Below, one piece after another: positions 8,934 through 18,515 of a stretch of DNA of 49,125 nt. This DNA is from an uncultured Flavobacteriales bacterium. GTDB taxonomy: Bacteria > Bacteroidota > Bacteroidia > Flavobacteriales_D > Crocinitomicaceae. The position numbers and the translations under genes are program-made. The DNA lies in the NCBI GenBank assembly GCA_913051935.1, contig CAJXCU010000011.1:1-49125 (forward strand), written 5' to 3'. Positions within the stretch are counted from its first letter, which is position 1. Every line of letters begins with the position of its first letter. The notes beneath the pieces were generated by a model. It had not been told where the DNA came from. It did no database searches and saw only the letters and a list, made by a program, of their open reading frames with translations.

Positions 8934-11279
8934 ATGTCTCATCTCATTTCGTTGTTACCCCGAGTTTTTTTGCAGTTTTTCATTTATACTTCAATATTTT
9001 CTTCATCCTTTTTATTTGGTCAATCCAATTTGACTTTTATTTCACAAACAGATTTCGTCTCACTCCATAATACCGGCCTCAACGATATTTGGGGTTATGT
9101 GGATGAACAGGGAAATGAATATGCTATTGTAGGAACTGAGGATGGAACCTCAATTATGAACGTAAGTGACCCCGCCAATCCGTTCGAGGTTTTTTGGCTT
9201 CCAGGAGAAAATAGTACACACAGGGACCCAACTGTTTTTGGGGATTATGCATACATAAGTACAGAGGCCGAGGAGGGCTTAACAATTATTGACCTTTCTC
9301 CATTACCAGAGAGCAATGTGCTTGTGTCCACTTTATTCACGGGTGCATCAGGATTATTCTGGGAATCGGCCCATAATTGTCATGTCGATGATGCCGGTTA
9401 TTTGTATGTATTTGGGGCCAATTATGGTGAAGGAGGAGTATTGATATATGATGTGAATGCAACGCCTATGAATCCCTCTTTTGTTGGTGCTTTTGACAAT
9501 TGGTATGTTCATGATGGTGTTGCTTTCGGCGACACCTTATATCTAGCACATGTAAATGATGGATTTTTGAGTATTGTAGATGTTTCTGACCACTCCAATC
9601 CACAGCTTTTGGGAACGAAAATAACTCCTGACTCCTTTACACATAATATTTGGCCATCTGATAACCGTGAGGTTGTATATACAACAGATGAGCTTCCTAA
9701 TGCTTTTATCGCTGCATACGACATAACGGACTTGGATAATATTACTGAACTTGATAGGGTACAGAGCTCACCAGGACAAAATGTGATTCCGCACAATACA
9801 TTCGTTTTAAACGATTACCTGGTAACTAGCTATTATGTTGATGGAATTACCATTCATGATGCACAACATCCTCAAAATTTAATAGAGGTGGCTGCTTATG
9901 ATACATATCCGGGACAGACTCCAACTTTTGATGGTAGCTGGGGTGTCTATCCCTATTTGCCTTCAGGAATTATTTTGGCCTCAGATCGTTCAGAAGGGTT
10001 ATATGTTCTTCAACCTGATTATCAAAGAGCGTCTTATTTGGAGGGGACAATTACCAATCAAAATGATGGAAATCCGATAAGTAATGTTTCTGTCGATATC
10101 ATGGGAAATGATCAAGAAAACCTTTCGAGTAGTGTTGGTTTTTATGCCACAGGAATGCCAGCATCAGGCACCTATGATGTGAGCTATTCCAAGGTGGGCT
10201 ATGAGAGCCAAACAATTCCTACTGAAATAAGCCAAGGTAATATTACGGTGCAGGATGTGATTCTAAACCCCATAGAGCCGTTTTCATTTACTGTGAATGT
10301 TGAAGATGCCTTTGGCAATCCAATCCAAAATGCAAAAATTAAATTAGTCCATCCCTTAATTACCTACGACGGTGAGAGCAATGGGCTTGGTCAAGAAGTT
10401 TTTTCGCTTTATTATGAAGAGGTACATAATTTGCAGGTTGGAAAATGGGGGTATATAACGCAATGCTCTGACTTACAGATTAATGAGGAAACATCCTCTA
10501 TTACTATTATTTTGCAGGATGGGTTTTATGATGACTTTACTTTTGATTTTGGTTGGACGGTTTCCGGTGGTGCCGAGACAGGTGCTTGGGAACGAGGAAT
10601 GCCTAATGCTACTGATAATACGGTCATGTCCGGTGATTTTGAGGGAGATTGCGGTAGTATGGCATATATTACCGGGAATGACTTGAATGTAGATCCAGAT
10701 TTTGACGATGTCGATAATGGTCAAACGCTGCTGAGTTCACCGGTCATGGATTTATCAGATTATTTAAATCCTGTATTGACATTTTACATGGACTTTTATT
10801 GTTATCACGGCCCCGGTGAAATTGATGACACACTGAAAATTATTGTGAGTGATGGAAACATTCAACTCATTGACTCTGTTCCTCCGCAGAACGATGAGAT
10901 GTCATGGAGTTTTTACTCGTTGCTTTTGAGCGGTTTGGATGTTTCAAATATTACCATTTCTTTTCTTGTTTCCGATTTGCCTGGAAACCCCAATATTACA
11001 GAAGCAGCAGTCGATTTATTTAGAGTTGAGGAGCTAAGTGCCTTGAATGGGTTCGGCTTAGAAAAAGACTTTTCAATTCAACCAAATCCAACGATTGGTG
11101 AATTTACGATATTAGGGGCGGAGTTCGGTTCTGAATACCGAATTCAATCCTCAAACGGCAATGAGGTGCAAAAGGGGGTGGTGAAAAGCATCAGTCAAAA
11201 GGTCGATATAAATTCTTTAGATCCCGGTTTGTACATAATTTCAATTGAAGGAAATCAAAAGAAAATCCTCAAGCTTTAA
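8934..11279 (+). CDS. Choice-of-anchor B family T9SS-secreted protein
   Basis: This is a 781-residue exported protein. The start is ATG 8934, followed by a signal peptide (about 1-30); an upstream in-frame TTG at 8820 would put 38 hydrophilic residues ahead of the signal. Residues about 30-385 form the choice-of-anchor-B domain made of LVIVD-like propeller repeats (IWGYVDEQGNEYAIVGTEDG, SIMNVSDPANP, YIST...GLTIIDLSP, GFLSIVDVSDHSNPQLLG, GLYVLQPDY). A carboxypeptidase-regulatory-like domain (about 390-470) and a second similar one follow. Next comes a jelly-roll/MAM-like segment beginning DDFTFDFGWTVSGG, and a T9SS type A sorting domain ends the protein (about 700-781). The function is unknown. 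A surface or secreted location is inferred from the sorting signal. Confidence 0.85.
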   Translation: MSHLISLLPRVFLQFFIYTSIFSSSFLFGQSNLTFISQTDFVSLHNTGLNDIWGYVDEQGNEYAIVGTEDGTSIMNVSDPANPFEVFWLPGENSTHRDPTVFGDYAYISTEAEEGLTIIDLSPLPESNVLVSTLFTGASGLFWESAHNCHVDDAGYLYVFGANYGEGGVLIYDVNATPMNPSFVGAFDNWYVHDGVAFGDTLYLAHVNDGFLSIVDVSDHSNPQLLGTKITPDSFTHNIWPSDNREVVYTTDELPNAFIAAYDITDLDNITELDRVQSSPGQNVIPHNTFVLNDYLVTSYYVDGITIHDAQHPQNLIEVAAYDTYPGQTPTFDGSWGVYPYLPSGIILASDRSEGLYVLQPDYQRASYLEGTITNQNDGNPISNVSVDIMGNDQENLSSSVGFYATGMPASGTYDVSYSKVGYESQTIPTEISQGNITVQDVILNPIEPFSFTVNVEDAFGNPIQNAKIKLVHPLITYDGESNGLGQEVFSLYYEEVHNLQVGKWGYITQCSDLQINEETSSITIILQDGFYDDFTFDFGWTVSGGAETGAWERGMPNATDNTVMSGDFEGDCGSMAYITGNDLNVDPDFDDVDNGQTLLSSPVMDLSDYLNPVLTFYMDFYCYHGPGEIDDTLKIIVSDGNIQLIDSVPPQNDEMSWSFYSLLLSGLDVSNITISFLVSDLPGNPNITEAAVDLFRVEELSALNGFGLEKDFSIQPNPTIGEFTILGAEFGSEYRIQSSNGNEVQKGVVKSISQKVDINSLDPGLYIISIEGNQKKILKL

Positions 11280-11316
11280 GCAACATTTTATATTAACTTA
11301 GTGCAAAAGAAAATAT

Positions 11317-11324
11317 TAAATTTG
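11317..11324 (+). promoter_or_regulatory. -7 box of the glycosyltransferase operon
   Basis: TAAATTTG matches TAnnTTTG and ends only 7 nt before the ATG at 11332, so the predicted leader is very short (a few nt). No clear -33 element. Confidence 0.45.
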
Positions 11325-11331
11325 ACCCTAT

Positions 11332-12288
11332 ATGTCAAAGCAAATTTCTATTGTTGTCCCTCTTTTTAATGAAGAGGAATCTCTTCCGCACCTTATTGAT
11401 TGGATCAAAAAAGTGCTAGATACAAAATTCTCCTACGAAGTTTTACTTGTAGATGATGGTAGCAAGGATGAATCATGGAAGATTATAGAGACTTTGGTTG
11501 CTGAAAACAATGTAGTCCGTGGAATTAAATTTCAACGCAATTACGGAAAGTCAGCGGCGTTGCAAAAGGGATTTGAGTCAAGTAAAGGTGATGTTGTGAT
11601 AACCATGGATGCCGATCTTCAGGATTCTCCCGAGGAAATACCTGAGCTCTATGAAATGATTATTCATCAGGATTTCGACCTTGTTTCAGGGTGGAAGAAA
11701 AAAAGACATGATCCTTTATCTAAAACGATACCAACCAAGCTTTATAATTGGGCAGCTAGAAGGATAACAGGCATTTATTTACATGACTTTAATTGTGGTC
11801 TAAAGGCCTATAAAGGAGCTGTTGTTAAAAGTATTGAGCTGTATGGTGACATGCACCGATATGTTCCTGCTCTGGCAAAATATGCCGGATTCACGAAAAT
11901 AGGCGAGAAGGTAGTTCAACATCAAGCTCGAAAATTTGGGGTGACCAAATTTGGTTTGAATCGATTTTTAAACGGCCCATTAGACCTAATTACAGTGGCA
12001 TTTATGGGCAAGTTTGGGAAAAAACCAATGCATTTTTTTGGTGCACTTGGTTCTTTAATGTTTCTGATTGGGTTTACATTAATATTTTATTTAGGTATTG
12101 ACAAATTATTTATCCATCAAAATGCCAAGCTCCTCGCAGACCGAAGCGAGTTTTACGTTGCTTTAATTTCTATGGTTATTGGTGTTCAGTTTTTTATGAC
12201 CGGTTTTATTTCCGAACTAATAGGTCGAAACTCATCAAGCCGGAATGTCTATCTAATCGAGAAAGAAATTGGCGATGGTTCCCAGTGA
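11332..12288 (+). CDS. Family 2 glycosyltransferase, polyprenyl-phosphate type
   Basis: This 318-residue GT2 enzyme has the ISIVVPLFNEEESL start, the nucleotide-binding LLVDDGSKD (about 38-46) and the metal-binding DADLQD at 93-98. The layout matches GtrB/DPM1-like and ArnC-like enzymes: a cytosolic GT-A domain (about 1-225) followed by two membrane helices (about 233-255 and 273-297). Such enzymes charge a polyprenyl phosphate with a sugar for envelope glycans. The substrate cannot be read from the sequence. It leads a closely packed run with a HAD phosphatase, a YwqK-like protein, a lipoprotein and a GT4 enzyme, which suggests a role in surface polysaccharide or glycolipid assembly. Confidence 0.9.
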   Translation: MSKQISIVVPLFNEEESLPHLIDWIKKVLDTKFSYEVLLVDDGSKDESWKIIETLVAENNVVRGIKFQRNYGKSAALQKGFESSKGDVVITMDADLQDSPEEIPELYEMIIHQDFDLVSGWKKKRHDPLSKTIPTKLYNWAARRITGIYLHDFNCGLKAYKGAVVKSIELYGDMHRYVPALAKYAGFTKIGEKVVQHQARKFGVTKFGLNRFLNGPLDLITVAFMGKFGKKPMHFFGALGSLMFLIGFTLIFYLGIDKLFIHQNAKLLADRSEFYVALISMVIGVQFFMTGFISELIGRNSSSRNVYLIEKEIGDGSQ

Positions 12289-12826
12289 TTTCTTGCGTAA
12301 AATTGACGCCTCTTGGACCCTTTTTATCGATAGAGACGGGGTTATCAATGAACGACTATTCGGGGCATATGTGATGAGTAAAAAGGATTTTGTTTTTAAA
12401 AGTGGTGTCCTTGAAACTAGCGCCAAGCTATTCAGTCATTTTTCCAATGTTTTTGTTGTGACCAACCAGCAGTGTATAGGAAAAGGATTGGTTTCCGAGG
12501 AGGCTATTCAGGAAATGCACCAATGGATGGTTGACGAGTTCCTGAAATATGGAGCAAATATTGATGAGGTTTATGTGGCTCCTGAGCTGAATAACGAAAA
12601 ATCAAGGAGGAGAAAACCAAATGTAACGATGGGATTGGAAGCCAAGAAGAATTTTCCAAGAATTGATTTTTCAAAGTCAATTATGGTAGGTGATACGGAT
12701 TCCGATATTGAATTTGGAAAGGCGCTTGGCATGAAAACTGTTCTAGTAATATCACCGGAGCAATGTTATTCTGCTCCTGATCTTAAAGTAGGCTCATTAG
12801 AGGCGCTTAATAGTTTAATACAATGA
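12275..12826 (+). CDS. HAD-IIIA family phosphatase (GmhB/HisB-like)
   Basis: The protein (183 residues from ATG 12275) has the HAD motifs FIDRDGVIN (nucleophile Asp19 and acid Asp21), VVTNQQ, RRKPN and MVGDTDSDIEFGKALGMKTVLV. Order and size fit the HAD-IIIA group that includes D-glycero-D-manno-heptose-1,7-bisphosphate 7-phosphatase. The Cys/His zinc-binding loop usual in GmhB is absent: the matching stretch reads APELNNEKSRRRKPN without cysteines, so the substrate may differ. The ATG overlaps the 3' end of the GT2 gene by 14 nt. A TTG two codons earlier is possible but less likely. The stop overlaps the next gene as ATGA, suggesting coupled translation. Confidence 0.8.
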   Translation: MVPSDFLRKIDASWTLFIDRDGVINERLFGAYVMSKKDFVFKSGVLETSAKLFSHFSNVFVVTNQQCIGKGLVSEEAIQEMHQWMVDEFLKYGANIDEVYVAPELNNEKSRRRKPNVTMGLEAKKNFPRIDFSKSIMVGDTDSDIEFGKALGMKTVLVISPEQCYSAPDLKVGSLEALNSLIQ

Positions 12827-13575
12827 GAAATCTATTTCATGTATGTGTTTTGGTGTTGACTTTTTGCAGCTATGCCCAAGTCAATCAATTAGATTCTCTT
12901 GGACGAAAACAGGGTATTTGGACAAAGAATTGGAAGGGTACCAAGCAAATCCAATATGAGGGAAAATTCATTGGGGATGTCCCTGTGGGCCAATTTCGCT
13001 ATTACTATCCGTCAGGTGAGGTGAGATCTATTATCGAACATGTGAACCAAAGAGCAGCATTCGTGACGTTTTATTTTAAAAATAAAGAGGTCATGTGTGA
13101 AGGTTTTTACTTAGATCAATTAAGAGATTCATTATGGTTAAATTATGATAGATCGGGACTTACCTTGTCTGCCGAAAATTTTAAGAAAGGGAAATTACAC
13201 GGAAAAAGAGTTGTTTTTTATTTGAGAAACCAATTGGAGAGAGGAGAACTCAAAATATTGTCGGAAACGTTTTACAGAGATAGTATCAAGGAGGGTCCTT
13301 TTTATTCCTTTTTCTCTTCCGGAAAGTTAAAAGAGGAAGGACAGTATAAAATGAATGTCAAGGATGGTATTTGGAAAAGCTACAGCGGTGATGGTTATCT
13401 AAGCTCATTGTCTCGATATAAAAGAGGGAAATTGCATGGTTGGGCAGAGTTTTACGATACCGAGGGGGATTTAATAGATCGTGCACTGTATCAAAATGGT
13501 GAACGTTTAAATGATAAGAGGACAAAGTCTGTTCTTGAAAGTTTACGGCGCAAAGGTTTAGAACCTAACGATTAG
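12823..13575 (+). CDS. Exported YwqK/MORN_2-repeat protein
   Basis: This 250-residue protein has a short signal peptide (about 1-18, ending CSYAQ) and a chain of MORN_2-type repeats of the pattern G.....YY.SG....E...K.GK.HG. Examples are VGQFRYYYPSGEVRS, KKGKLHGKRVVFY, KEGPFYSFFSSGKLKEEG, KDGIWKSYSGDGYL and RGKLHGWAEFYDTEGDL. Databases often call this family a YwqK antitoxin, but no toxin partner is present here, so the antitoxin label is not supported by the context. Its start overlaps the HAD stop in an ATGA junction. Position in the operon ties it to envelope functions. The role is unknown. Confidence 0.8.
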   Translation: MRNLFHVCVLVLTFCSYAQVNQLDSLGRKQGIWTKNWKGTKQIQYEGKFIGDVPVGQFRYYYPSGEVRSIIEHVNQRAAFVTFYFKNKEVMCEGFYLDQLRDSLWLNYDRSGLTLSAENFKKGKLHGKRVVFYLRNQLERGELKILSETFYRDSIKEGPFYSFFSSGKLKEEGQYKMNVKDGIWKSYSGDGYLSSLSRYKRGKLHGWAEFYDTEGDLIDRALYQNGERLNDKRTKSVLESLRRKGLEPND

Positions 13576-13596
13576 ATTTTGTAAATTTAATATGAC

Positions 13597-14277
13597 ATGT
13601 TAAAATTCTTTTCTCTTGTATTGGTTTTGATGCTACTTGTTTCATGTGGTAAGGAAAACAGTAATGTAGATTTGAATACCTATGAATCTTATTTTCCAAT
13701 GGATTTTGGCACCTATGTTGATTATGAAGTTGTGGATATAAAGCATGATATTAATGCTGAAATAATAAACGATACCTCAGTCTATTATTTAAGGACAGTC
13801 ATCGGAGATACCATTACAGATAATTCCGGGCGCTTGGTGAATAAGTTTTTTCGAAAAAAAAGAAATGAGCTTTCTGAGCCATGGCTTACAACGGATGTTT
13901 GGACAACGTTGATTAATGAAAATAGGGTAGAAGTCATTGAAGAGAACAAACGCAAAGTCTGGCTAATAATCCCTCCTTTGAATTCTTCTTCATGGGATCG
14001 AAATGCGTATAATACCGATGATGCAATACTTTGTTTTTACGATGGAATTCATGAAAATTTACCCATACAGAATATTGAATTTGATAGTGTTCTGACTGTA
14101 GAGCAAGAAGAGGTTCTGAACCTTGTCTCATTTCGCAGAAAATACGAGCAATATGCGAACAAAGTAGGGTTGGTCAACAAGTACTATAAGGATTTAAATA
14201 TTTTAAATTTTGATACCCTGAATATCCAATCTGGAAGTGAGCTATTCTTTAAATGTATAGGTTTTGGAGTCGAGTAA
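13597..14277 (+). CDS. Hypothetical lipoprotein
   Basis: This 226-residue protein has a lipoprotein signal sequence with Cys17 in LLVSCGKE. The residues after the Cys (GKENSN) are compatible with surface export in Bacteroidota but do not prove it. The rest is a mixed beta-rich domain (SYFPMDFGTYVDYEVVDIKHD ... YLRTVIGDTI). The opening resembles many uncharacterised Bacteroidota lipoproteins that begin with a Y.P...G....Y.V pattern. No enzymatic motif is seen. It follows the YwqK-like gene by 21 nt and overlaps the GT4 gene by 14 nt, so it is expected to be made with the glycosyltransferases. Confidence 0.75.
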   Translation: MLKFFSLVLVLMLLVSCGKENSNVDLNTYESYFPMDFGTYVDYEVVDIKHDINAEIINDTSVYYLRTVIGDTITDNSGRLVNKFFRKKRNELSEPWLTTDVWTTLINENRVEVIEENKRKVWLIIPPLNSSSWDRNAYNTDDAILCFYDGIHENLPIQNIEFDSVLTVEQEEVLNLVSFRRKYEQYANKVGLVNKYYKDLNILNFDTLNIQSGSELFFKCIGFGVE

Positions 14278-15409
14278 AATTACACAAATAAAGATTGCTT
14301 TTTTATCTGCCCTTCCTCCGTTCCGTGGTGGAATATCCAGTTTTAGTCATTTTTTGGTCAAAGCACTAAACGGTAAATCATTAGTAGAAGCTTTTACCTT
14401 CAAAAAGCAGTACCCGAATTTTTTATTCCCAGGTGAAAGCCAGTTTTCTGAGAACCAAGAGGCTTCCTTTCCGAGAATTGTGACCAGCTACAATCCCCTC
14501 ACATACCTAACGGCAGTGAGAAAGTTAAAGGGCTCAAAACCCGATGTTTTTGTTGTGAATTACTGGATGCCATTTTTCGCCCCTATGTATGCGTTTTTGG
14601 CTCGTCGATTGTCAAATTCAGTATTTAAGGTTGCGCTGATTCATAACCTTACTCCGCATGAGGAACGATTCTTTGATCGATTCCTGAATAAGGTTTTTTT
14701 AAAGAATTTTGATGCCTTTGTGGTTCTTTCAGAGAAAGTAAATAAGGATCTTTTATCATACCGACCCGATGCTATTTCAAAAGTTATTCCTCATCCAACA
14801 TATGCCCAATTTGGTACGAGAAAGGATTTTAAGCATGCAAGAGAATATTTTAGGATCGAAAAAGATGCTAAAGTACTTTTGTTTTTTGGTCTGATTCGAG
14901 ATTATAAGGGTTTGGACATTCTTATCGACGCAATGAATTTTCTTGACGAAAGATATGTGTTATTGATTGCAGGGGAAATTTATGGAGATAAGAAAAAATA
15001 CTTAAATGCTTTAAAAGCAATTAAAAAAGGCAAAGTCATACTGCATGATCATTTCATTGCAGATGCAAACGTGTCAAATTACTTTAGTGCCGCGGATTGC
15101 TGCGTTCTACCCTATAAATCCGGAACTCAGAGTGGTATTCAGGCCATTGCTACCTCCTTCGAGGTACCGGTTTTAGTCTCGAAAAATGGAGGTCTTCACG
15201 AGTCAATCACCGATGGTAAAAATGGTTTCACCCTTGACGAACTGAACCCTAAATCACTTTCCGATAAGATTCAAAGTGTTTTTTCTGGTGGTAAACTACA
15301 GGTTGTAAAGGAGGAGCTGCATCTTAAAAATGATTCGAAGTTAGATCAATGGTCGCGTTTTGCAGATGATTTTTTACACTTTATTTCTTCTGAGAAATGT
15401 AAAAAGTGA
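14264..15409 (+). CDS. Family 4 glycosyltransferase
   Basis: This 381-residue GT-B fold enzyme has the N-terminal loop LSALPPFRGGISSFSHFL, a VVNYWMPF acceptor-side segment, and the donor-site half LLFFGLIRDYKGLDILIDAM. The C-terminal part reads CVLPYKSGTQSGIQAIATSFEVPVLVSKNGGL, with Ser/Gly at the place where many GT4 enzymes have the EX7E first Glu. The start is uncommon: no ATG is available before the conserved domain, and TTG at 14264 is the best candidate. It overlaps the lipoprotein gene by 14 nt. Donor and acceptor cannot be assigned. It probably closes the operon that begins with the GT2 gene. Confidence 0.88.
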   Translation: MESSKITQIKIAFLSALPPFRGGISSFSHFLVKALNGKSLVEAFTFKKQYPNFLFPGESQFSENQEASFPRIVTSYNPLTYLTAVRKLKGSKPDVFVVNYWMPFFAPMYAFLARRLSNSVFKVALIHNLTPHEERFFDRFLNKVFLKNFDAFVVLSEKVNKDLLSYRPDAISKVIPHPTYAQFGTRKDFKHAREYFRIEKDAKVLLFFGLIRDYKGLDILIDAMNFLDERYVLLIAGEIYGDKKKYLNALKAIKKGKVILHDHFIADANVSNYFSAADCCVLPYKSGTQSGIQAIATSFEVPVLVSKNGGLHESITDGKNGFTLDELNPKSLSDKIQSVFSGGKLQVVKEELHLKNDSKLDQWSRFADDFLHFISSEKCKK

Positions 15410-15455
15410 AAGTCCTTTAAACATTCACGTTTTTAGTATTTTAAGTAGGTTTTTA

Positions 15456-15487
15456 TTTGAATATGACTAATGTAAATTCTATATTTG
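15456..15487 (+). promoter_or_regulatory. Complete Bacteroidota promoter of secDF
   Basis: TTTG at 15456-15459 (-33 element), a 20-nt spacer and TATATTTG at 15480-15487 (-7 element) match the phylum consensus in both boxes and in spacing. The ATG of secDF is 31 nt further on. This is the clearest promoter in the window. Confidence 0.75.
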
Positions 15488-15518
15488 CACGCTTATTAAA
15501 ACATTAATCTAAAATTAA

Positions 15519-18464
15519 ATGCGCATTAAAGGATTCTTTTGGTTTCTAACCATTTTATTGACGGCCGTTTGTTTGTATCAATTGTCTTTCACTTGGGTCG
15601 CCAATGACGTTGAAAGTGATGCAGGTATTCGCGCTGATCAAACAATCGCAAAAATTAAAAAGGAAGCAATGGCTTCTAATGACGGAAAAGGGGTAGTTGG
15701 AACCAACAACGATCTTATTGACTTTAATCAACCTGAGTCTAATGAAATTGCGAAGGGTATTCTTGTCAATCAAATCCTGCGAAGCAAAGCAGAAAAGACT
15801 GTTTACCCTGTCCTAGGTTCTACATTTGCTGAAGTTAAAAAACGCTCTTTGGCTTTTGGTCTGGACCTAGTAGGGGGAATGAGTGTTACCTTAGAAATTT
15901 CAGTACCAGACTTTTTAAAATCTCAAGTTAAAAATCAAAATGATGTATCATTCAAAAAGCCCTTTGAGCAGTCGTTACAGAAAATAAGTGATGACCCATC
16001 TGCTGATTTTTTAACGCTATTTTTCCAAGCCTACAGTTCCTACAACGATGGAATGAAGCTCAACGCTATTTTCTACGGGGAAGGTATTGAAATCACCACT
16101 CCAGACGCAGATGTTGAAGCTTCATTGCGAAGACGAATCAGTGAGGCGATGAATGGTATTGAAAATGTAATGAACAAAAGAATCAATCAATTTGGTGTGG
16201 CGCAACCAAATATTCAGAAAGATGAGGCAAATAACCGTTTGTACATAGAACTTCCTGGTGTCCAAGACGAGCGAACAGTTGCAGAGAAATTACAGTCCAC
16301 GGCAAATCTAGAGTTCTTTGAAACTTATTCTTTTGATCAAATTCAAACGAATTGGAGTGAAGCAAATCGTCTCTCCCTCCAGGAGGAAGGCATCGAACTA
16401 GACTCAACAAAAGAGATTTCTTTTGATGATGAGGTTGAGGAGCAAGCAAATGGCTTAGCTTCGTTAATGCAGGGTACAGGCGGATATTCTATCGGATATG
16501 CAAAAAACGATGCGGACAAGTCAACAGTTACCGCATTTTTGAGTAGATCGGATATTGCTGCGCAATTTGATAGTCAACTTCGATTTATGTGGGGTGCCGA
16601 AAGAGAATACACAGACATTAATAAAACAAATAAAGGATGGTATTTGTACGCCTGCCGTATTCCTGAAAATGGAAAAGCACGCGTAAATGGAAGCCATATT
16701 GCAAGAGCTAGCCAAGGCTATGATCAGGTTGCTGGGGATATAACAGTAGATCTTTCTATGAATGACGAGGGTATGGAGCAATGGAGCCGAATGACGTCTG
16801 AGAATATCAATCGATTGGTAGCCATCACCATGGACAATGTAGTATATAGTGCCCCCCAGGTAAGAGGTGCTATCAATCAGGGAAACACACAGATTTCAGG
16901 AAGCTTTACTTTTGATGAGGCAAATGATTTAGCGGGATTATTGAATGGTGGAGCATTGCCTGCACCATTAGTGATTAAGGAGAAAACAAAAGTCGGCCCA
17001 ACTATTGGTAAGGAAAACACTCGAGCGGGTCTTGTATCATTTGGTATCGCTTTTTGTGTTGTACTACTTTACATGGTCTTCTATTATGGTAAATCAGGAC
17101 TTGTTGCTGACATCGCTCTTTTAGCCAATGTAGTTTTCATTTTCGGTTCATTGGCTTCGTTTGGGGCTGTTTTAACTTTGGCAGGTATTGCGGGTATTGT
17201 TTTGACAATTGGTATGGCTGTCGATGCAAATGTTTTAATATTTGAACGAATTCGAGAGGAACAAGCAAATGGTAAAGATTTATCGAGTGCTGTAGAAACC
17301 GGTTTTCAAAAAGCACTGTCGTCCATTATAGACGCAAACGTAACCACTCTTCTGACAGCAATTGTACTGAAGGTATTTGGAACTGGACCAATCGAGTCTT
17401 TCGCAACTACCTTGATTATTGGTATTTTCTCTTCTGTCTTTGCTGCTTTGATCATATCAAGATTGATTTTTGAATGGAGGCTCGGAAAGGGAAAAATAAT
17501 AGAGTTCGATACCAAATTGACAAAAAATGCATTCAAGGGGTTAAATTTCAACTTCCTTGACAAAAGAAAAATGGCTTATGTCCTTTCTACAATAATGGTT
17601 ATCGGATCTCTAGTTCTGTTGTTTTCAAAAGGAATTTCAAGATCAGTTGAATTTTCAGGGGGTCGAACATATTCTGTGAAATTTGAAAAGTCAGCTGAAA
17701 ATAAATCTGAGTTCATAAAGAAACAGCTTTCAGTGACCATGCCTGAGTCGTCTGTAGATGTAAAAACCAAGTCTAGTTCATATAATGTAGAGATTACGAC
17801 CAACTATTTATTAAAAAAAGAGAACGCTGAAAATGATGTGAGAGCTAAGCTTTCCGAGGCAATGGAAAACTGTAAGGTTGAGCTGGGCACCTATTTTATA
17901 GAGCCTGAATCAAGGTTTGTTTCCAATACAGTTTCTGAGGAATTAGGAGATTCCTCTCGTATTTCGATCATCCTTTCATTGGTTATTATTTTTGCCTACA
18001 TTTTCATGCGATTTGGAAAATGGCAATACTCCGCTAGTGCAATTTTCGCATTGTTCCATGATGTCATTATCGTTCTTGGCTTATTCTCATTGCTTGGGGA
18101 TATGCTTCCCTTCAATATGGAATTAGATCAAGCCTTTGTCGCTGCTATTCTTACTGTAATTGGGTATTCAATCAATGATACGGTTGTTGTATTCGACAGA
18201 ATTAGAGAGGATCTTTCTTGGAAACAAGAAGCAGATTTTAAATCCGAAATAAACGGAGCATTGAACTCAACCTTATCGAGAACAATAAATACATCGATGA
18301 CGACACTTGTCGTTTTGTTAATCATATTCTTTTTTGGTGGTGCTGCAATTAAAGGTTTTATTTTCGCTTTGATTTTAGGTATCCTTGTCGGAACCTACTC
18401 CTCAATGTTCGTCGCAACCCCATTGCTAGTTGACTTAACGAAGAAAATTAAGTTAAATAAATAG
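15519..18464 (+). CDS. secDF: Fused protein translocase subunit SecDF
   Basis: This 981-residue inner-membrane protein joins SecD (about 1-640) and SecF (about 660-981). It uses the proton gradient to pull translocating proteins through SecYEG. Visible features are the N-terminal helix, the SecD hallmark FGLDLVGGMSVTLE, and the P1 periplasmic head (about 110-480). The SecD membrane block follows with GIVLTIGMAVDANVLIFERIREE, and the SecF block has FSGGRTYSVKFE and VIGYSINDTVVVFDRIREDL. The fused form is the rule in Bacteroidota. It has its own promoter and ends in a strong terminator, so it is a single-gene unit. The protein is longer than a simple E. coli SecD+SecF sum because of the enlarged first periplasmic domain. 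Confidence 0.97.
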   Translation: MRIKGFFWFLTILLTAVCLYQLSFTWVANDVESDAGIRADQTIAKIKKEAMASNDGKGVVGTNNDLIDFNQPESNEIAKGILVNQILRSKAEKTVYPVLGSTFAEVKKRSLAFGLDLVGGMSVTLEISVPDFLKSQVKNQNDVSFKKPFEQSLQKISDDPSADFLTLFFQAYSSYNDGMKLNAIFYGEGIEITTPDADVEASLRRRISEAMNGIENVMNKRINQFGVAQPNIQKDEANNRLYIELPGVQDERTVAEKLQSTANLEFFETYSFDQIQTNWSEANRLSLQEEGIELDSTKEISFDDEVEEQANGLASLMQGTGGYSIGYAKNDADKSTVTAFLSRSDIAAQFDSQLRFMWGAEREYTDINKTNKGWYLYACRIPENGKARVNGSHIARASQGYDQVAGDITVDLSMNDEGMEQWSRMTSENINRLVAITMDNVVYSAPQVRGAINQGNTQISGSFTFDEANDLAGLLNGGALPAPLVIKEKTKVGPTIGKENTRAGLVSFGIAFCVVLLYMVFYYGKSGLVADIALLANVVFIFGSLASFGAVLTLAGIAGIVLTIGMAVDANVLIFERIREEQANGKDLSSAVETGFQKALSSIIDANVTTLLTAIVLKVFGTGPIESFATTLIIGIFSSVFAALIISRLIFEWRLGKGKIIEFDTKLTKNAFKGLNFNFLDKRKMAYVLSTIMVIGSLVLLFSKGISRSVEFSGGRTYSVKFEKSAENKSEFIKKQLSVTMPESSVDVKTKSSSYNVEITTNYLLKKENAENDVRAKLSEAMENCKVELGTYFIEPESRFVSNTVSEELGDSSRISIILSLVIIFAYIFMRFGKWQYSASAIFALFHDVIIVLGLFSLLGDMLPFNMELDQAFVAAILTVIGYSINDTVVVFDRIREDLSWKQEADFKSEINGALNSTLSRTINTSMTTLVVLLIIFFFGGAAIKGFIFALILGILVGTYSSMFVATPLLVDLTKKIKLNK

Positions 18465-18482
18465 AGAATCCACAAAATAGTG

Positions 18483-18510
18483 AGCTCTCTCATTTCGTGA
18501 GGGAGCTTTT
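18483..18510 (+). terminator. Rho-independent terminator of secDF
   Basis: AGCTCTCTCA (18483-18492) pairs with TGAGGGAGCT (18498-18507), with one G-T wobble, around a TTTCG loop and is followed by TTTT. It starts 19 nt after the secDF stop and separates it from the convergent regulator gene. Confidence 0.85.
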
Positions 18511-18515
18511 GTATT

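Noticed and set aside
12823-13575. Toxin-antitoxin system around the YwqK-like gene
   Set aside because: No toxin gene is adjacent, the protein has a signal peptide, and the label rests on a database family name only.
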